Below are positions 1 through 10,230 of a DNA stretch of 64,000 nt, piece after piece. Source of the DNA: Metaphire vulgaris (Eukaryota > Annelida > Clitellata > Crassiclitellata > Megascolecidae). The translations under genes were made by a program, and so were the position numbers. The stretch's first letter is position 1. The number at the start of each line of letters is the position of its first letter. The DNA is taken from contig CM030865.1 in the NCBI GenBank assembly GCA_018105865.1, forward strand, positions 5,567,682 to 5,631,681, in the 5' to 3' direction. The notes below the pieces were generated by a model that ran no database searches, was not told the origin of the DNA, and saw only the letters and a list, made by a program, of their open reading frames with translations.

Positions 1-773
1 CTTTGAAACAAAATGTTTGGTGGAACAACTAATGCTTGAAATCAAACTCAGACCTTCTTTCCAAACAAATCTTAGTAATTATCAATAATTATAATTTGAT
101 AATCGACTTCTGCTACATACTGAAATTTTAAAACAATTCCTTTCCATTCACAGTAGCGTCAACAATCCTCATTATTTCTGACAGACATGGATTTCAATAA
201 AATGAAAACATAATGGTCAGTAAGACTGAGCCAGATATTTTGGATCTACTTTACAGGATCTTAGTCACAGGGCAATGGACAGAAAAGATGGAAGAAAACT
301 GTGGAGATGGCATCATATACCAACGGGCGATGAGTTCACGGCTAATGATGATGATGATGATGATTATGATAATCAGCATGTACCGGCAATCTGTTTGTTG
401 ACAAGGACACAAAAACTAAAGCCTTAACCCCTTAACTGTGTATTTAACTGTAACTCAATGTAAAATGGACGGATATATCTAGGGTTCCCAGTAAAGGGGT
501 TAATTACTTCCCAAAATCCATCAAATTAAATTCAACTTGTTCCTGGTTGTGAAACTGTTACAATCAGGCCTTAGCCATTAAGAAATATTATTGTAATCAA
601 TCCTACGGTAAAAATATAATTCAGAAAGCATTTCTTCTTATTGACATAATTCAATGCACAAGCAGTAATGTTGTAGAACACAGAAAATATAATAATTTAT
701 TTTAATTAAGGCAAATTAATAACAAGTTATCTGATTAGTTTGAGAAAACACATTTGTATTCAATCCCAAAGAA
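1..773. other. Intron or unassigned sequence left of e28
   Basis: No exon of the KIF13 tail was recognised here. The stretch holds one 80-base TTAA-bounded element (424 to 503) and a short ATG-rich run near 345 to 365, and is otherwise AT-rich unique-looking DNA. The 62-residue open frame starting at 213 resembles nothing I know and ends in a microsatellite. Confidence 0.5.
424..503. mobile_element. 80-bp TTAA-bounded MITE, copy 1 (piggyBac-like)
   Basis: The element starts TTAA-CCCCTTAACTG and ends with an inverted GGGG-TTAA. TTAA duplications with ends beginning CCC are the hallmark of piggyBac insertions. It shares its core (ACTCAATGTAAAATGGACG) with the copies at 16046 and 28263. Confidence 0.75.
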
Positions 774-774
<1 letters not shown>

Positions 775-865
<91 letters not shown>

Positions 866-869
866 GGTG
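775..869. repeat. (GAT)n followed by (GGT)n microsatellite
   Basis: About 25 GAT units run directly into six GGT units. The long Asp/Ile open frames over this tract are repeat artefacts. It lies about 80 bases downstream of exon e28. Confidence 0.95.
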
Positions 870-952
870 CTCCTCACCAGCATCATCATCACCATAAATG
901 CAAACTGACTTTCAGCCCCATGTTCAATCAGCAAATGAAAGCAAATACAAAC

Positions 953-1030
953 GTTGTGGATGTTTGGAACACTTGTGGCCTTACGAAGTGGCCGGCCTCT
1001 CGCAGCAAGAGTTTCTTTAATGGCGACATC
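953..1030 (-). CDS. KIF13: KIF13 exon e28 (tail, 14-3-3-like motif)
   Basis: Reads 26 codons beginning D-V-A-I-K-E-T-L and ending S-V-P-N-I-H-N, matching the KIF13A segment just after the conserved LDRLRQ helix. The acceptor is TTGTTGCAG. The donor is less certain: AAC followed by GTTTGT keeps phase 0, but a second GT lies four bases on. The run R-K-A-T-S-V-P fits a 14-3-3 mode-2 motif (R-x-x-x-S-x-P). It sits where the KIF13 family carries the Par1-phosphorylated serine that controls membrane targeting; that role here is inferred from the family. The next tail exons lie outside the window. Confidence 0.85.
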
Positions 1031-1149
1031 CTGCAACAACAAATACATAATGCTTTCCATTCTGCAATTTAATATTTCAGAATAAAACAGATGCCCCACA
1101 GCTTGACAAACCACATCAAAAACAACACCACTAGCATCATGTTGAAACA

Positions 1150-1372
1150 AGAAATTAACAATATGATACCCAGGTGAATATGACACCCAGGTGAATTGAC
1201 AATATGATACCCAGGTGAATATGACACCCAGGTGAATTGACAATATGATATTCTGGTGAATTGACAAAATGATACCCAGGTGAACATGATACCCAGGTGA
1301 ATTGACAATACGATACTCCTGTGAAATGACAAACTGATACTCAGGTGAATTGACAATATGATACCCCGATGA
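1150..1372. repeat. Minisatellite, unit about 22 bp
   Basis: About ten degenerate units built on the words GATACCCAGGTGAA and TTGACAATAT. Unit length alternates because some copies lack the TTGACA part. The open frames on the minus strand here are only translations of the array. Confidence 0.9.
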
Positions 1373-1839
1373 CTCATGAAGAGCCTCTTGTTTGACTGAA
1401 AATGAATTTTAATCATTGCTGATACTCAAGGAGAGAAAGGTTGATACATTTTGCAAAATTTTTTCCTATTTTGAAATGGTTTCTGGGTATTTCTGCCTGT
1501 TGGGACTTAAGGAAAGATGTGCAACATTCTGGTAAATTCATTTGAGATTTTGAATTTGGGCCTTCACGGGTCTTGTGCCTACTTTTTGCTCTCCACAACT
1601 CTCGTATAGAGATAACAACAACTCGAGAATTTAGATCTACTGACGATACACAGATAAATTGCATTCAATCACAACTCTTGCAAATACCAAAGAAGCATAT
1701 CACAGTTAATGTTGAGTGTCTCTATTTTAAATTTAAACATTTCAAATGAAGCATCAAGACTCTTAAATGCTTCCATTCTTTAAAAAAATACTGAAACAGC
1801 CACATTTGCATTAGTATCTGTGCTAAGAGGCATCAAAAG
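1373..1839. other. Intron between e27 and e28, no recognised element
   Basis: AT-rich intronic DNA. I see no exon, repeat or transposon end in this stretch. Confidence 0.5.
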
Positions 1840-2030
1840 CATTGGCATAGCCACGGGGGTCACAGCCCAAACCGTCAAGTAGTTTGGAAAGTAGGTAGTT
1901 CAAGAATGAAGGAAAGAATTTCAAACTGCAGAATGGGGCTTTTTGCTCATCAAGACTTTTTTACATGAACAAATGAACACCCGAAGATGGTCGAGGTGCC
2001 CCCTCCAAGGCAAAATCCTGGCTATGCCTG
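1840..2030. mobile_element. hAT-like MITE, TGGCATAGCC family
   Basis: The left end reads CATTGGCATAGCC and the right end is its near inverted copy, GGCTATGCCTG. The 8-base flanks ATCAAAAG (1832 to 1839) and ATCAACAG (2031 to 2038) agree at seven of eight positions, as expected for hAT target duplication. It stops 50 bases short of exon e27. Confidence 0.7.
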
Positions 2031-2080
2031 ATCAACAGCATTGATGTCGGAACGACTCTGCCGACGATGATACCACTGAC

Positions 2081-2233
2081 CTGGCGAAGTCGGTCGAGAG
2101 CCAGAATGCTTTCGACTGCCGAAACACCCTTGATGTATTTCTCGATGTAAGTCTCACCATCCGACATTCCCTGGTCGTTCTGTGAAGCGGCTATCTGAGC
2201 CAGGCTCTCACGGTCCTCCAGGTCCTCAGAAGC
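2081..2233 (-). CDS. KIF13: KIF13 exon e27 (tail-proximal stalk)
   Basis: Encodes 51 codons in phase 0 at both ends. Diagnostic words are E-D-L-E-D-R-E-S-L-A, S-D-G-E-T-Y-I-E-K-Y and A-L-D-R-L-R-Q, all conserved between KIF13A and KIF13B. The acceptor is AATTCTTAG and the donor CAG followed by GTCAGT. It joins e26 after I-P-K, giving the KIF13A-like order EIVSNIPK then a short acidic run then DLEDRESLA. Function within the family is part of the linker between the DUF3694 region and the tail; no catalytic role is expected. Confidence 0.95.
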
Positions 2234-2309
2234 CTAAGAATTACGATTACACCATTACCCATCTGAGATAATGCTCATGAAATAAAATCAGAATTAGATG
2301 ACAATAAAC

Positions 2310-2310
2310 C

Positions 2311-2366
<56 letters not shown>
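2310..2366. repeat. (ATG)n microsatellite
   Basis: About 16 ATG units ending in a few GGT units. It directly borders the left flank of the word-array element at 2380. Confidence 0.95.
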
Positions 2367-2369
<3 letters not shown>

Positions 2370-2379
2370 TGTGGTGCTC

Positions 2380-2749
2380 GGTGACAGGTCTTTTAATCCC
2401 AGCCTTTTAATCCCAGTCACTTAATCTTCGTCACTTAATCCCGAAGTCTTTTAATCCCCTAGCAAATAATCCCCTGACACTTAATCCCTTCCTTCAATCA
2501 CCGCCTTGGAGTTTAAGACCAGAGCCACATAATTAGGTCAGGTTTAGGGTTAGGTTTAGGGTTATGTTTTTGTAACACAAATATTTGTTATTTCATTCGT
2601 ATTACATCATTTAATACGTTTCCTATATCATTGAGTGTCTAGGGATTATGTGCACAGGGATTAAAAGACTTGGGATTAAAAGACTTGCTATTAAGTGCCG
2701 GGGATTAAGTGACAAGGATTAAGTGACTGGGATTAAATGACATGGAACC
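2380..2749. mobile_element. Word-array foldback element A with telomere-like core
   Basis: A 370-base element flanked by a perfect 9-base direct repeat GTGGTGCTC (2371 to 2379 and 2750 to 2758). The left third repeats the word TTAATCCC about seven times, separated by CAG, GTCAC or GAAG spacers. The right third carries the inverse word GGGATTAA about seven times. The centre (2540 to 2570) holds three TTTAGGG/TTAGGG units. The ends begin GGTGACAGG and, inverted from the right, GGTTCCATG. A 9-base duplication is typical of Mutator-like elements, but no transposase is present and the family is not one I can name. Confidence 0.75.
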
Positions 2750-2756
2750 GTGGTGC

Positions 2757-2758
2757 TC

Positions 2759-2795
<37 letters not shown>

Positions 2796-2986
2796 GGTGA
2801 TTATGATGATGGTGACATGTTTAATGCATAAAATACATGCTAACATCAATCCATGAAAACAAAAACACTCAAAACACAAATTTATGCACATTTGACAGAA
2901 ATTGAAGATGACAAACATCATGAGGAAATATTATAATGATGATGATGGATGATAATGATGATGATGCTGGTGCTGGGGATGATGAT
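2757..2986. repeat. ATG/GAT microsatellite cluster
   Basis: Two interrupted GAT/ATG tracts (2757 to 2795 and 2936 to 2986) separated by unique sequence. Open frames rich in Met here are artefacts. Confidence 0.9.
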
Positions 2987-3447
2987 GATAGTGGTTCAAT
3001 GCATGCAATACATGCTAAAGACAATTATTGAAAACCAAAAATTACTCTCAAAACTAGAATTTACACAAATTTGTCACATATCACAACCCTGCAACGCAGA
3101 AATTCTGTACACAAGACCATTAACAGGTATATATCTTGAACTTCAGATACCGGTATATTTGCTAATAAATTCAAATGCAGAATGCAAATGCTTACTGGGA
3201 ATATTATATATGCAATGTAACTAACTAAAGACAGTTGCTTGAGATTGTCAGTCATACACTTTACAGTACATGTACACAAGTGAGGCAGGGAAGACCACAT
3301 GCACTCTGGTTTGGGCTAGTTCTCTTCATATACAATAACATAATGGGCCGAAGCAACTATTCCGGATGTCAACAGGAAAGCAAAAGAGAGGACTTCATGG
3401 AGACAGCTGGCTCAAGTCATTGCTCAGTGTTAGTGTGACAAAGAAGC

Positions 3448-3449
<2 letters not shown>

Positions 3450-3490
<41 letters not shown>
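3450..3490. repeat. (ATG)n microsatellite
   Basis: About 13 ATG units in the intron between e26 and e27. Confidence 0.95.
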
Positions 3491-3491
<1 letters not shown>

Positions 3492-3627
3492 TGAGAATAT
3501 GATCTTTACAAGAGAAAACAATGCCTGTGTTTGCAAAAACTAGCAAGGATGAGCATCACATGCTAATATGAGGTGACATTGTAATGGGTGTCATGCAAGA
3601 AATGAACCTGCTTTAAATACCTGTATG

Positions 3628-3930
3628 CAGTGGCAGTACCACGTGGGGGATGAGTGGGGATGCATCCCCCCACCGGACTTTCGGAGTTACTTTTTTTGCT
3701 TGTGAAAACCTATATTTGGGTAAGAGTCTGGTAAAACTAACTGGAAATGACCATTTTTGCTTGTCAACCTATTTTTTCGGTAAAAGCGTAGTAAAAGTAG
3801 GGATAAAATTCCCTTATTTCAGTCTTTTTCAGCAAAGTTTATTGATTTTTTCCTTCTATTTTCATTCACCCACCAACTTTCTATGAAATCATTAATCCCC
3901 CCGCCACCAAGAAATTCTGGAACCGCCACT
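3628..3930. mobile_element. hAT-like MITE with two GCTTGTSA words inside
   Basis: Left end CAGTGGCAGTACCACG and right end GGAACCGCCACT are imperfect inverted repeats. Flanks ACCTGTAT (3619 to 3626) and ACCTGTAC (3931 to 3938) suggest an 8-base duplication with one or two bases of slack. Inside, TTTTTTTGCTTGTGAAAACC and TTTTTGCTTGTCAACC are two copies of an internal word shared with several other MITEs in this window. Confidence 0.6.
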
Positions 3931-3935
3931 ACCTG

Positions 3936-4148
3936 TACGTATAACACTACCTTTATATGCATAACATACCTTTACATGTATAACACAACCTGTATGTATA
4001 ACACAACCTATATGTATAACACTACCTGTATGAATAACACAACCTGTATGTATAAAACAACCTGCATGTACAACACAACCTGTATGTATAAAAACAACCT
4101 GCATGTATAACACAACTTGTATGTATAACACTACCTACATGTATAATA
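3936..4148. repeat. Minisatellite, unit about 18 to 20 bp
   Basis: About ten units based on CTGTATGTATAACACAAC abut the right end of the preceding MITE and stop 20 bases from exon e26. Confidence 0.9.
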
Positions 4149-4167
4149 AAGGCAGAGTTTCACTTAC

Positions 4168-4221
4168 TTTTGGTATGTTTGATACGATTTCATAAGTTAC
4201 TCCAGTGGCAAGCAGCACATC
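4168..4221 (-). CDS. KIF13: KIF13 exon e26 (54-bp exon)
   Basis: A 54-base, phase-0 exon reading D-V-L-L-A-T then G-V-T-Y-E-I-V-S-N-I-P-K. The second half is the invariant KIF13 word. The acceptor is TATTTCCAG and the donor AAA followed by GTAAGT. It joins e25 after R-R-I-G-K-A. Because it is short and in phase 0, skipping would keep the frame, so it is a candidate for alternative splicing; that is inference only. Confidence 0.93.
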
Positions 4222-4229
4222 CTGGAAAT

Positions 4230-4800
4230 ATTCAGTACCAGTTAAAGTTGTCATTGTTGATGACACCTGAAGTGATTGATTTCAGCGGAACATGCAAGTC
4301 AACGACATCATCACAACGACACGGGACAAAAGCGATCGAGCAAAATAAAGAAAATCGACATAAGCAAAATAAAATGAGGTAAATCAAAGAACTATTTTTA
4401 AAAAACTTCACAAAGCAAAGTGATGTAAAAATCTTTGGAAATTAACACAATAGAAACTGATTTAAAGCAATTAATTAATCTGTAAATCAGTGCAAAGTGC
4501 AAAAACGTAAATTAGATTAATTTGAAATTCTAGTCGACAATCATTCTGCTTTTAAAAATGCAGCATCTTCACATAACAATCTGATCCTGAATTCAAAGAA
4601 GCTTATAAAAATGACTGATCTTAATTACGCCATCGTAAAACTTCATAAATTACAATTTCGTTTCAGTAAACCAAAGTAATTTGTGAATAAACCAGGAGGG
4701 GTAAGTAGTAAAGCTGCCAAGGTGTGAAGCAATAGCAATTAATCACAAAGTACTCTTAAGATAAATTCAAAGTGATTACTGGTAACTATCTCTCTCAATC
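4230..4800. other. Intron between e25 and e26, no recognised element
   Basis: AT-rich intronic sequence with no exon or transposon end that I can support. Confidence 0.5.
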
Positions 4801-4821
4801 ATGAAAATGTGAAGTCCAGAC

Positions 4822-4990
4822 CAGGGTGTGATTTGTAGGGATGGAAGGGGATTCCCCCCACTGCCCAACTGCATCCCCATACTGCTACATCCCCCACCAC
4901 TACATCCCCCCACTGCTACACTTCCCCAACAACTACATCCCCCCAAGCTCGACATATCCACCCACTGCTCCAGGTCACAAATCGCACCTG
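4822..4990. mobile_element. hAT-like MITE, CAGGGTGTGATTTGT family, copy 1
   Basis: Ends CAGGGTGTGATTTGT and, inverted from the right, CAGGTGCGATTTGTGACC. The perfect 8-base duplication GTCCAGAC lies at 4814 to 4821 and 4991 to 4998. The interior is rich in CCCC/TACATCCCCC words and matches the copy at 9562 in inverted orientation. Confidence 0.85.
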
Positions 4991-5210
4991 GTCCAGACCC
5001 TGAAATTGTCCAGTTCAGCAACTGGAAAGTCTTTTGCCCAATTCATGAACTGGTAACTCTTTTGTCCATGTCATGAATGGAACCAAAACGTCTTTCCAGT
5101 TCATGAAACAGACAAAGGTGTCAAGCAATACACAGAGTTTAGTGAAGTAGTCTATGGTTGTCTGCCATATTCAAGATCAATCAAATTGACTTTAGAAAAT
5201 CCCATTAAGA

Positions 5211-5523
5211 CCTTAGGACACTTGTTAAAAATTGCACACTGCAGTACTTTATAACTGAATACATGCTATAACTGAGTTATAATGGAGCTCTACTGTGCTT
5301 TATAAATCATGTCCCCTAGAGATGACAGTCAACTCTACGTACAGTAGAACTTCAATATAACTCAGTTATAGCATATATTCAGTTCTAACGCACTGCAATG
5401 TACGATCTCGTGTGATGCACTCCCGCATTGGATGGTATTGGATATAATGTAGCTCAGATATAACGTACTAAATTTTACAGACCCACTAACTTCACTAAGT
5501 ATGTTATAACAAAGTCTCTACTT
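5211..5523. mobile_element. Pogo/Tigger-like MITE copies, head to head
   Basis: A forward copy starts at about 5342 with CAGTAGAACTTCAATATAAC and ends near 5523 with the inverse GTTATAACAAAGTCTCTACT. A reversed fragment at 5211 to 5302 ends TATAATGGAGCTCTACTG, so two copies face each other. Ends of the type CAGTAGAACCTC-TATAAC are characteristic of pogo/Tigger elements. The same interior (GGATGGTATTGGATAT) recurs at 24370. Confidence 0.6.
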
Positions 5524-5744
5524 AATCATACAGGCCTCTTCAGCTCCCCAACACATGATACAATCACATTCTGATATTGCTTTTCCTCTTGGGCAAAACT
5601 TCTGGTCATAGGGAAGAATTAGGACCTTTGGATACTTTTGTCAAATCTGGTCATAAGGGTTAAGTTAACAAGGTTGCCCTCTCAGCTGACATTAGTAGCT
5701 TCTCTGCAGTTTGAGCAATTTCTCTTCTCAGGTTGCTTCAGGTC

Positions 5745-5940
5745 AGGTCAGGTTTTTGTCCTCCAGCTGTGTCCAGCTATCCACTATTCCAGACCCACGT
5801 TTTACCACGCAGCTGCCCTCATTTTACCACCACCCTTTAGCAAGTAAGGCTGCGTCCCTAGGGCTACTGTGGGTATCGAACCCACAACCATCTTCTCAAT
5901 CGTCCAGTATTGTTACCACTCTGATAACTTCCTGCCCCAC
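5745..5940 (-). mobile_element. tRNA-headed SINE candidate
   Basis: On the minus strand GTGGGTTCGATACCCAC (near 5870 to 5890) is a good pol III B box and GTTATCAGAGTGGTAAC about 40 bases upstream is a weak A box. No cloverleaf can be folded convincingly, so this is a tRNA-derived retroposon head rather than a tRNA gene. The body contains GTAAAACGTGGGTCT, also found in the body of the 5S-headed SINEs. Confidence 0.5.
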
Positions 5941-6232
5941 TTCATGAACCAGACAGGAATTTGTGTCCACTTCATGAACTTAGCAAATTTGTCCACTTCG
6001 TCAACTGTGCAAAAGCACTGCATTTCCCAGACCATGTGGTCAGGGAAATTTCATGATCTGGACATGACACAAAAGCACAAAATCAAATATTTCACTTATC
6101 ACAGACATAAACTACATGACTGATGGCTGTGCACTGATTCAAAAGACAGCTGTGTAAGAAGACAGAGCAACAAAATCAACATCTAATACAACAGATAGCA
6201 TGCAATTACTACCACAAAACAATTACACAGAG

Positions 6233-6517
6233 CAGCATTTATTCTAGGCCTTCTCTGAGGGAAATTCCCCCAGTTATAAAATTCCCCCATTTTTTATATG
6301 TTGGCTGGAGGATGGAAATTTCCCCCTAAAAGTATGACGACGGGGAGGGGGTTTGGAGAGGGGGAAAATGTAAGGATGCTTTTTTTTGCTTGTCACCACA
6401 TTTCAAAAAGACGATAACCTTTTTTTGCTTGTCAAGGTTTTTGGAGACCCAGGCCTTGTCCCCCCAAACATTGCAAAATCCCCTCCCCAAATGTCAAGGT
6501 GGCTAGAATAAACACTG
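6233..6517. mobile_element. hAT-like MITE, GTTTATTCTAG family, copy 1
   Basis: Left end CAGCATTTATTCTAGG and right end CTAGAATAAACACTG are inverted repeats. The flanks share ACAGAG (6227 to 6232 and 6518 to 6523), a partial duplication. Inside are two copies of TTTTTTTGCTTGTCA. The same terminal family occurs at 56240 and 56932. Confidence 0.7.
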
Positions 6518-6519
6518 AC

Positions 6520-7560
6520 AGAGTCAAGCAGCATTCTTGTTACCACCTAAACTAACATCACTAAACCTTTTCTCGCCACTCCACATAAGAAGTGCAGTAT
6601 ATCTACTATACACTGAATTCATCACGCTTGTCATAACTTTAGCTTTATTGTCTTGAGTAATTAATCAGCACAATCAGTTTACATAATGACATGTTTGCAG
6701 GTGCAGCCAAAGTAAAACTTGGTCACTGTGCAAATGTTTTATTCATTAGAATTTATCATCTAATTTAAATTAACAAGAAAAACTGATCACCACTTGAAAA
6801 CAGACGAGTGCAGCTTCAAATTTAGAATTCATGGTCATATTCAAACAAATAAGTGAAGCAGGTTATAATAGTATTATGAAGCTGTGGAAAATTATTGTGC
6901 CTAACCAAGAGATAGGGATTCCAATAACTTTTATTCAAAAGCACAACAACTATAAAAACCCAACGTCCATTCACAATCAATCACTCTGATATAAATTTCT
7001 ACAATATGAAAATAATTCTCAACTCAACAGCAGGTAGGTATTATCTAGCACACTAAGCTGCAGGGACAGTTGTATTCAAAATATTTCTGTGCATAAACTG
7101 CAAAATTTTCAAACAACTTCAAGGAGGCTGGAGACAACTTAGATATTTTAATTTCTGCAATTTAAAATATTCATAACCACATGTGAGTGACTCATTCTCT
7201 TAGCTCCATCCCTGGTCGGCCACATCTTCAGCCAACAACCCAAGATCTCCTTAGCATGCCCTAAGCATGAACCTTCTTATTCCTGAAACAAGGTTTCTAG
7301 TCATTTGGCCCTATCCCATGCAGGCTCTTGACCTGGAGTAATTTTACAAAATGGTAACAATGGGAATGCTCCCTCTCCTCTCCTCTCCTCCTCTTGACTA
7401 TTTAACTAAGGGAACGGGCATAGTAGCAATGGGAACGGATGTTGTAATAATGGGAATGCTGTTCCCAACCATTCCCCAAGAAATTACCCGTGCCCATCTC
7501 TTTGTCAATACGCAGTAATCACAGCAGTAGCACTTCTTAGTGATTCTCCAGAAGAGGTTC
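6520..7560. other. Intron between e25 and e26, right part
   Basis: Mostly unique AT-rich DNA. A cluster of ATGGGAA/TTCCCAT words occurs near 7340 to 7490 and may be a worn foldback repeat; nothing else is recognised. Confidence 0.4.
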
Positions 7561-7566
7561 TAAATA

Positions 7567-7627
7567 TATTTTATTACATTACATTACATTACATATGCAT
7601 TATGCAAATACTGTAGACATAATTACA

Positions 7628-7666
<39 letters not shown>

Positions 7667-7667
7667 G
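7567..7667. repeat. ATTAC and ATT short tandem repeats
   Basis: Four ATTAC units near 7571 and about 13 TTA units at 7629 to 7667. The latter are followed by AATTTATAGAGCACAGT, the usual junction of retroposon 3-prime tails in this window read in reverse. Confidence 0.85.
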
Positions 7668-7964
7668 ACAATTTATAGAGCACAGTAAGCATAGTGAAGA
7701 CTAAAGTCAAAAGTGCTTAACAATGTATTAATATTATATCTATTGTTTAGAGAATTTCAAAACTATAGCAAACATTGATCACCCTGCCTAGCAAACCAAA
7801 ATAGAAAAATTTTAGCGCTCAACTTTCTAGAACAAATCACGCCAAAGAACTTAGAAATTACTGTAATGTCAACTGCCCCTGAATACTTTTATTATAACGA
7901 GGCGCTACGTAAATGGTCCAATACATTGCATCAATGCACAATTGCACATCCCAGCAAGGCTTAC

Positions 7965-8180
7965 CGCTTTGCCAATTCTGCGCTTCAGTTTGTCGGTGAT
8001 GCTCTGGCGCTTGTAAACGTTAATGGCAATGCGTTTGCGCAGCACTATTTCCATCGACGCCGGGTGACTCAGCTGTACGACCGCCTTGAGGATCAAGTAG
8101 ATGCGCTCGTTATTCGGAGTCACGCGATTCAAATGGACCGAATCATGGACCGAAGAATCCCATGACACCAACACCGATAC
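7965..8180 (-). CDS. KIF13: KIF13 exon e25 (DUF3694-type region)
   Basis: A 72-codon, phase-0 exon with S-W-D-S-S-V-H-D-S-V-H-L-N-R, N-E-R-I-Y-L-I-L-K, V-Q-L-S-H-P-A-S-M-E and V-L-R-K-R-I-A-I-N-V-Y. These words are nearly identical to vertebrate KIF13A. Acceptor TTACTATAG, donor GCG followed by GTAAGC. It is the last large block of the conserved KIF1/KIF13 C2-like/DUF3694 region and shows no damage. The plus-strand open frame over it is a shadow. Confidence 0.96.
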
Positions 8181-8189
8181 CTATAGTAA

Positions 8190-8793
8190 GCAGTATTAAC
8201 GTTACGCTAAATTTATCGCGCGTGTTACAATACTAGCGTCATTGTTTTAAGCAAATCGTCACAATCAATTACATAGTGACATGTTTGTAAGTGCAGTCAA
8301 AGTCAAACAAAGCAAAGTGACCGAAAACGTTTCTTGCGCAGAAGAAAACAGAACAAGAAAACTGAGACACTACAAGAACAAATCAACACAGAACCTAGTT
8401 TTTAGGTTAATTAATCACAACAGCAAAACTGACCTCTAAAGTTCCAAACATACATGAAAAACAGTATTAGCTGGATAAAAACTGGCATCAGCGGTAATAG
8501 ATTAAATAAAAATTGACAAAAGGGTCATGAATAAATATAACAAATAAATATAACAAATACAACATAACACCTTATTTCATATCATGTGTAATAATTTCAG
8601 TACATCTGGAAGAGCCAAGAGGATAAATTCAAAGACAAACTTTAATCAAGTGTTCTTGAGAGAAAAAAGGTATTGAATAAAATAAATCAAAAATTAATGA
8701 TAAATAGGAAGGCAAACTACAGGAAAATAAATGACAAAAATCTTGTAAACAAACACTACAGAAATCAAATAAAACCCCTATTCATTTGAAAGT
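8190..8793. other. Intron between e24 and e25, no recognised element
   Basis: AT-rich intronic sequence. I see no exon or repeat boundary here. Confidence 0.5.
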
Positions 8794-8801
8794 ATTGCAA
8801 A

Positions 8802-9124
8802 CAGTGGCATAGGCAAAGTGCTGTCCGGGGCGAGAAAAAGTGCCGCCCTCAATTCTCCGAAAAAGTCTGACAAGCAAAAACGTTATCAACTCTCCAAAAA
8901 AGTCTCTGATGAGCAAAAAACTGTTATCAACTCTCCAAAAGTCTCTGACAAGCAAAAAACGTTATCAACTCTCCAAAAAAGTCTCTGATGAGCAAAAAAC
9001 TGTTATCAACTCTCCAAAAAGTCTCTGACAAGCAAAAAATCTAAGAAATCTCGAAAGTGCCGCCCCTAGAGCAAGTGCCACCTGGGGCGCTTCGCCCCCT
9101 CTGCCCTCCCTCGCTACGCCACTG
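8802..9124. mobile_element. hAT-like MITE, GTGGCGTAGC family, with internal repeats
   Basis: Ends CAGTGGCATAGGCAAAG and, inverted from the right, CAGTGGCGTAGCGAGGG. A perfect 8-base duplication ATTGCAAA lies at 8794 to 8801 and 9125 to 9132. Between about 8860 and 9050 a 40 to 45-base unit is repeated four to five times, each with TCTGACAAGCAAAAAA or TCTGATGAGCAAAAAA and GTTATCAACTCTCC. Confidence 0.9.
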
Positions 9125-9357
9125 ATTGCAAACCAAGAAAGCTCACACCTAAATCATAGAATCATATACTTCTATTTAACTTAAATAAATGTTGAGTTTG
9201 AACATGGGGCAAGCTGGCATACAAGCCAATGCTTCAACAAAACTGATTCATATCTAAAAAAAATCACCGACATCTTTAGAATCAAGAGCTCATAAACCAT
9301 CAATAACTCATCCATTTAATACAAATCCCAGAAGGCGAATACACATTGATAGCTTAC

Positions 9358-9482
9358 GTCTTTCTCGAAATTTTTCACAAAAGGCAGAGTGAAAAACTTT
9401 GCACCGTGCTCCTTTGGCAAAATGGAGTTGATGCCCGCTGCCTGCATTCCCTCCTTGACATTAGGCGACGTCATGTCTTCTG
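9358..9482 (-). CDS. KIF13: KIF13 exon e24
   Basis: Encodes A-E-D-M-T-S-P-N-V-K then A-A-G-I-N-S-I-L-P-K-E-H-G and F-F-T-L-P-F-V-K. The I-N-S-I-L-P-K-E-H-G word is shared with KIF13A but not KIF13B. The exon begins in phase 1 (its first two bases complete a GCA codon with e23) and ends in phase 0. Acceptor GTGGCTACAG, donor GAC followed by GTAAGC. Confidence 0.94.
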
Positions 9483-9561
9483 CTGTAGCCACAAACAACA
9501 ATGCACTTTCTAATCAATCTAATCTTATACTTCTATAGTGCCACTTCATAATGCATGGAAG

Positions 9562-9716
9562 CAGGGTGCGATTTGTGACCTGGAGCAGTGGGGAATATGT
9601 CGAGCTTGGGGTGATGTAGTTGTTGGAGAAGTGTAGCAGTGGGAGGATGTAGTGGTGGGGGGATGCAGTTGGGCAGTGGGGGGGAATCCCCTTTCCCCCC
9701 TATAAATCGTGCCCTG
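9562..9716. mobile_element. hAT-like MITE, CAGGGTGCGATTTGT family, copy 2
   Basis: Inverted ends CAGGGTGCGATTTGTGACC and CAGGGCACGATTTATAG. Flanks CATGGAAG (9554 to 9561) and CATAGAAG (9717 to 9724) match at seven of eight bases. The interior matches the element at 4822 in opposite orientation. Confidence 0.85.
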
Positions 9717-9724
9717 CATAGAAG

Positions 9725-10222
9725 TAGTATCAGCCGATAGCACACCAAATCAAAATCATTTATGATCCAGGTCAAATCCAGAGTATCCAGCTGGACAAAC
9801 GGGTGACAGTCTATGGTGGATAAGCCAAATCAACTAGATGGGGTTTTAATCTTGTTCTAAACATCTGTAATGAATTTGCAATGCGCACATGATCCTGAGG
9901 CAACGAGTTCTAGAGTTTGGGGGTGGCCCCTGAGAAAACACGAGTACCTATCACACATTTAAAGCCCTGTGGAGGTACATCAAGTATAAAGTATTCTGGG
10001 TGAGTATGCACATCAATTTCCAAACATACATAGCCTCTATGGCTGTCCTCTTATGACATTTCGATCTAGACCCAAAACATACCTGTCCTCTACTCTATTC
10101 TCTGCCATAACAGGGATTGGAAAATCAGACCAACTTATTGGATTTGACAAAGAGGGTTTACAGTTCAAATCAAGGAGTGACCAGCGACTGATGCCAAGGA
10201 CATTACTAAAATGGTGTTAGAG
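9725..10222. other. Intron between e23 and e24, no recognised element
   Basis: No exon or transposon terminus is visible. The sequence has ordinary intronic composition. Confidence 0.45.
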
Positions 10223-10230
10223 AAGTTCAA

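Noticed and set aside
740..1416. Open frames of 83 to 183 codons on both strands
   Set aside because: They translate the GAT microsatellite and the CCCAGGTGAA minisatellite. Only the piece at 953 to 1030 is a real exon.
2383..2755. A simple minisatellite
   Set aside because: The word array inverts at its centre, has fixed ends and is flanked by a 9-base duplication.
7866..8165. Plus-strand 99-codon frame
   Set aside because: It is the shadow of KIF13 exon e25 on the opposite strand.
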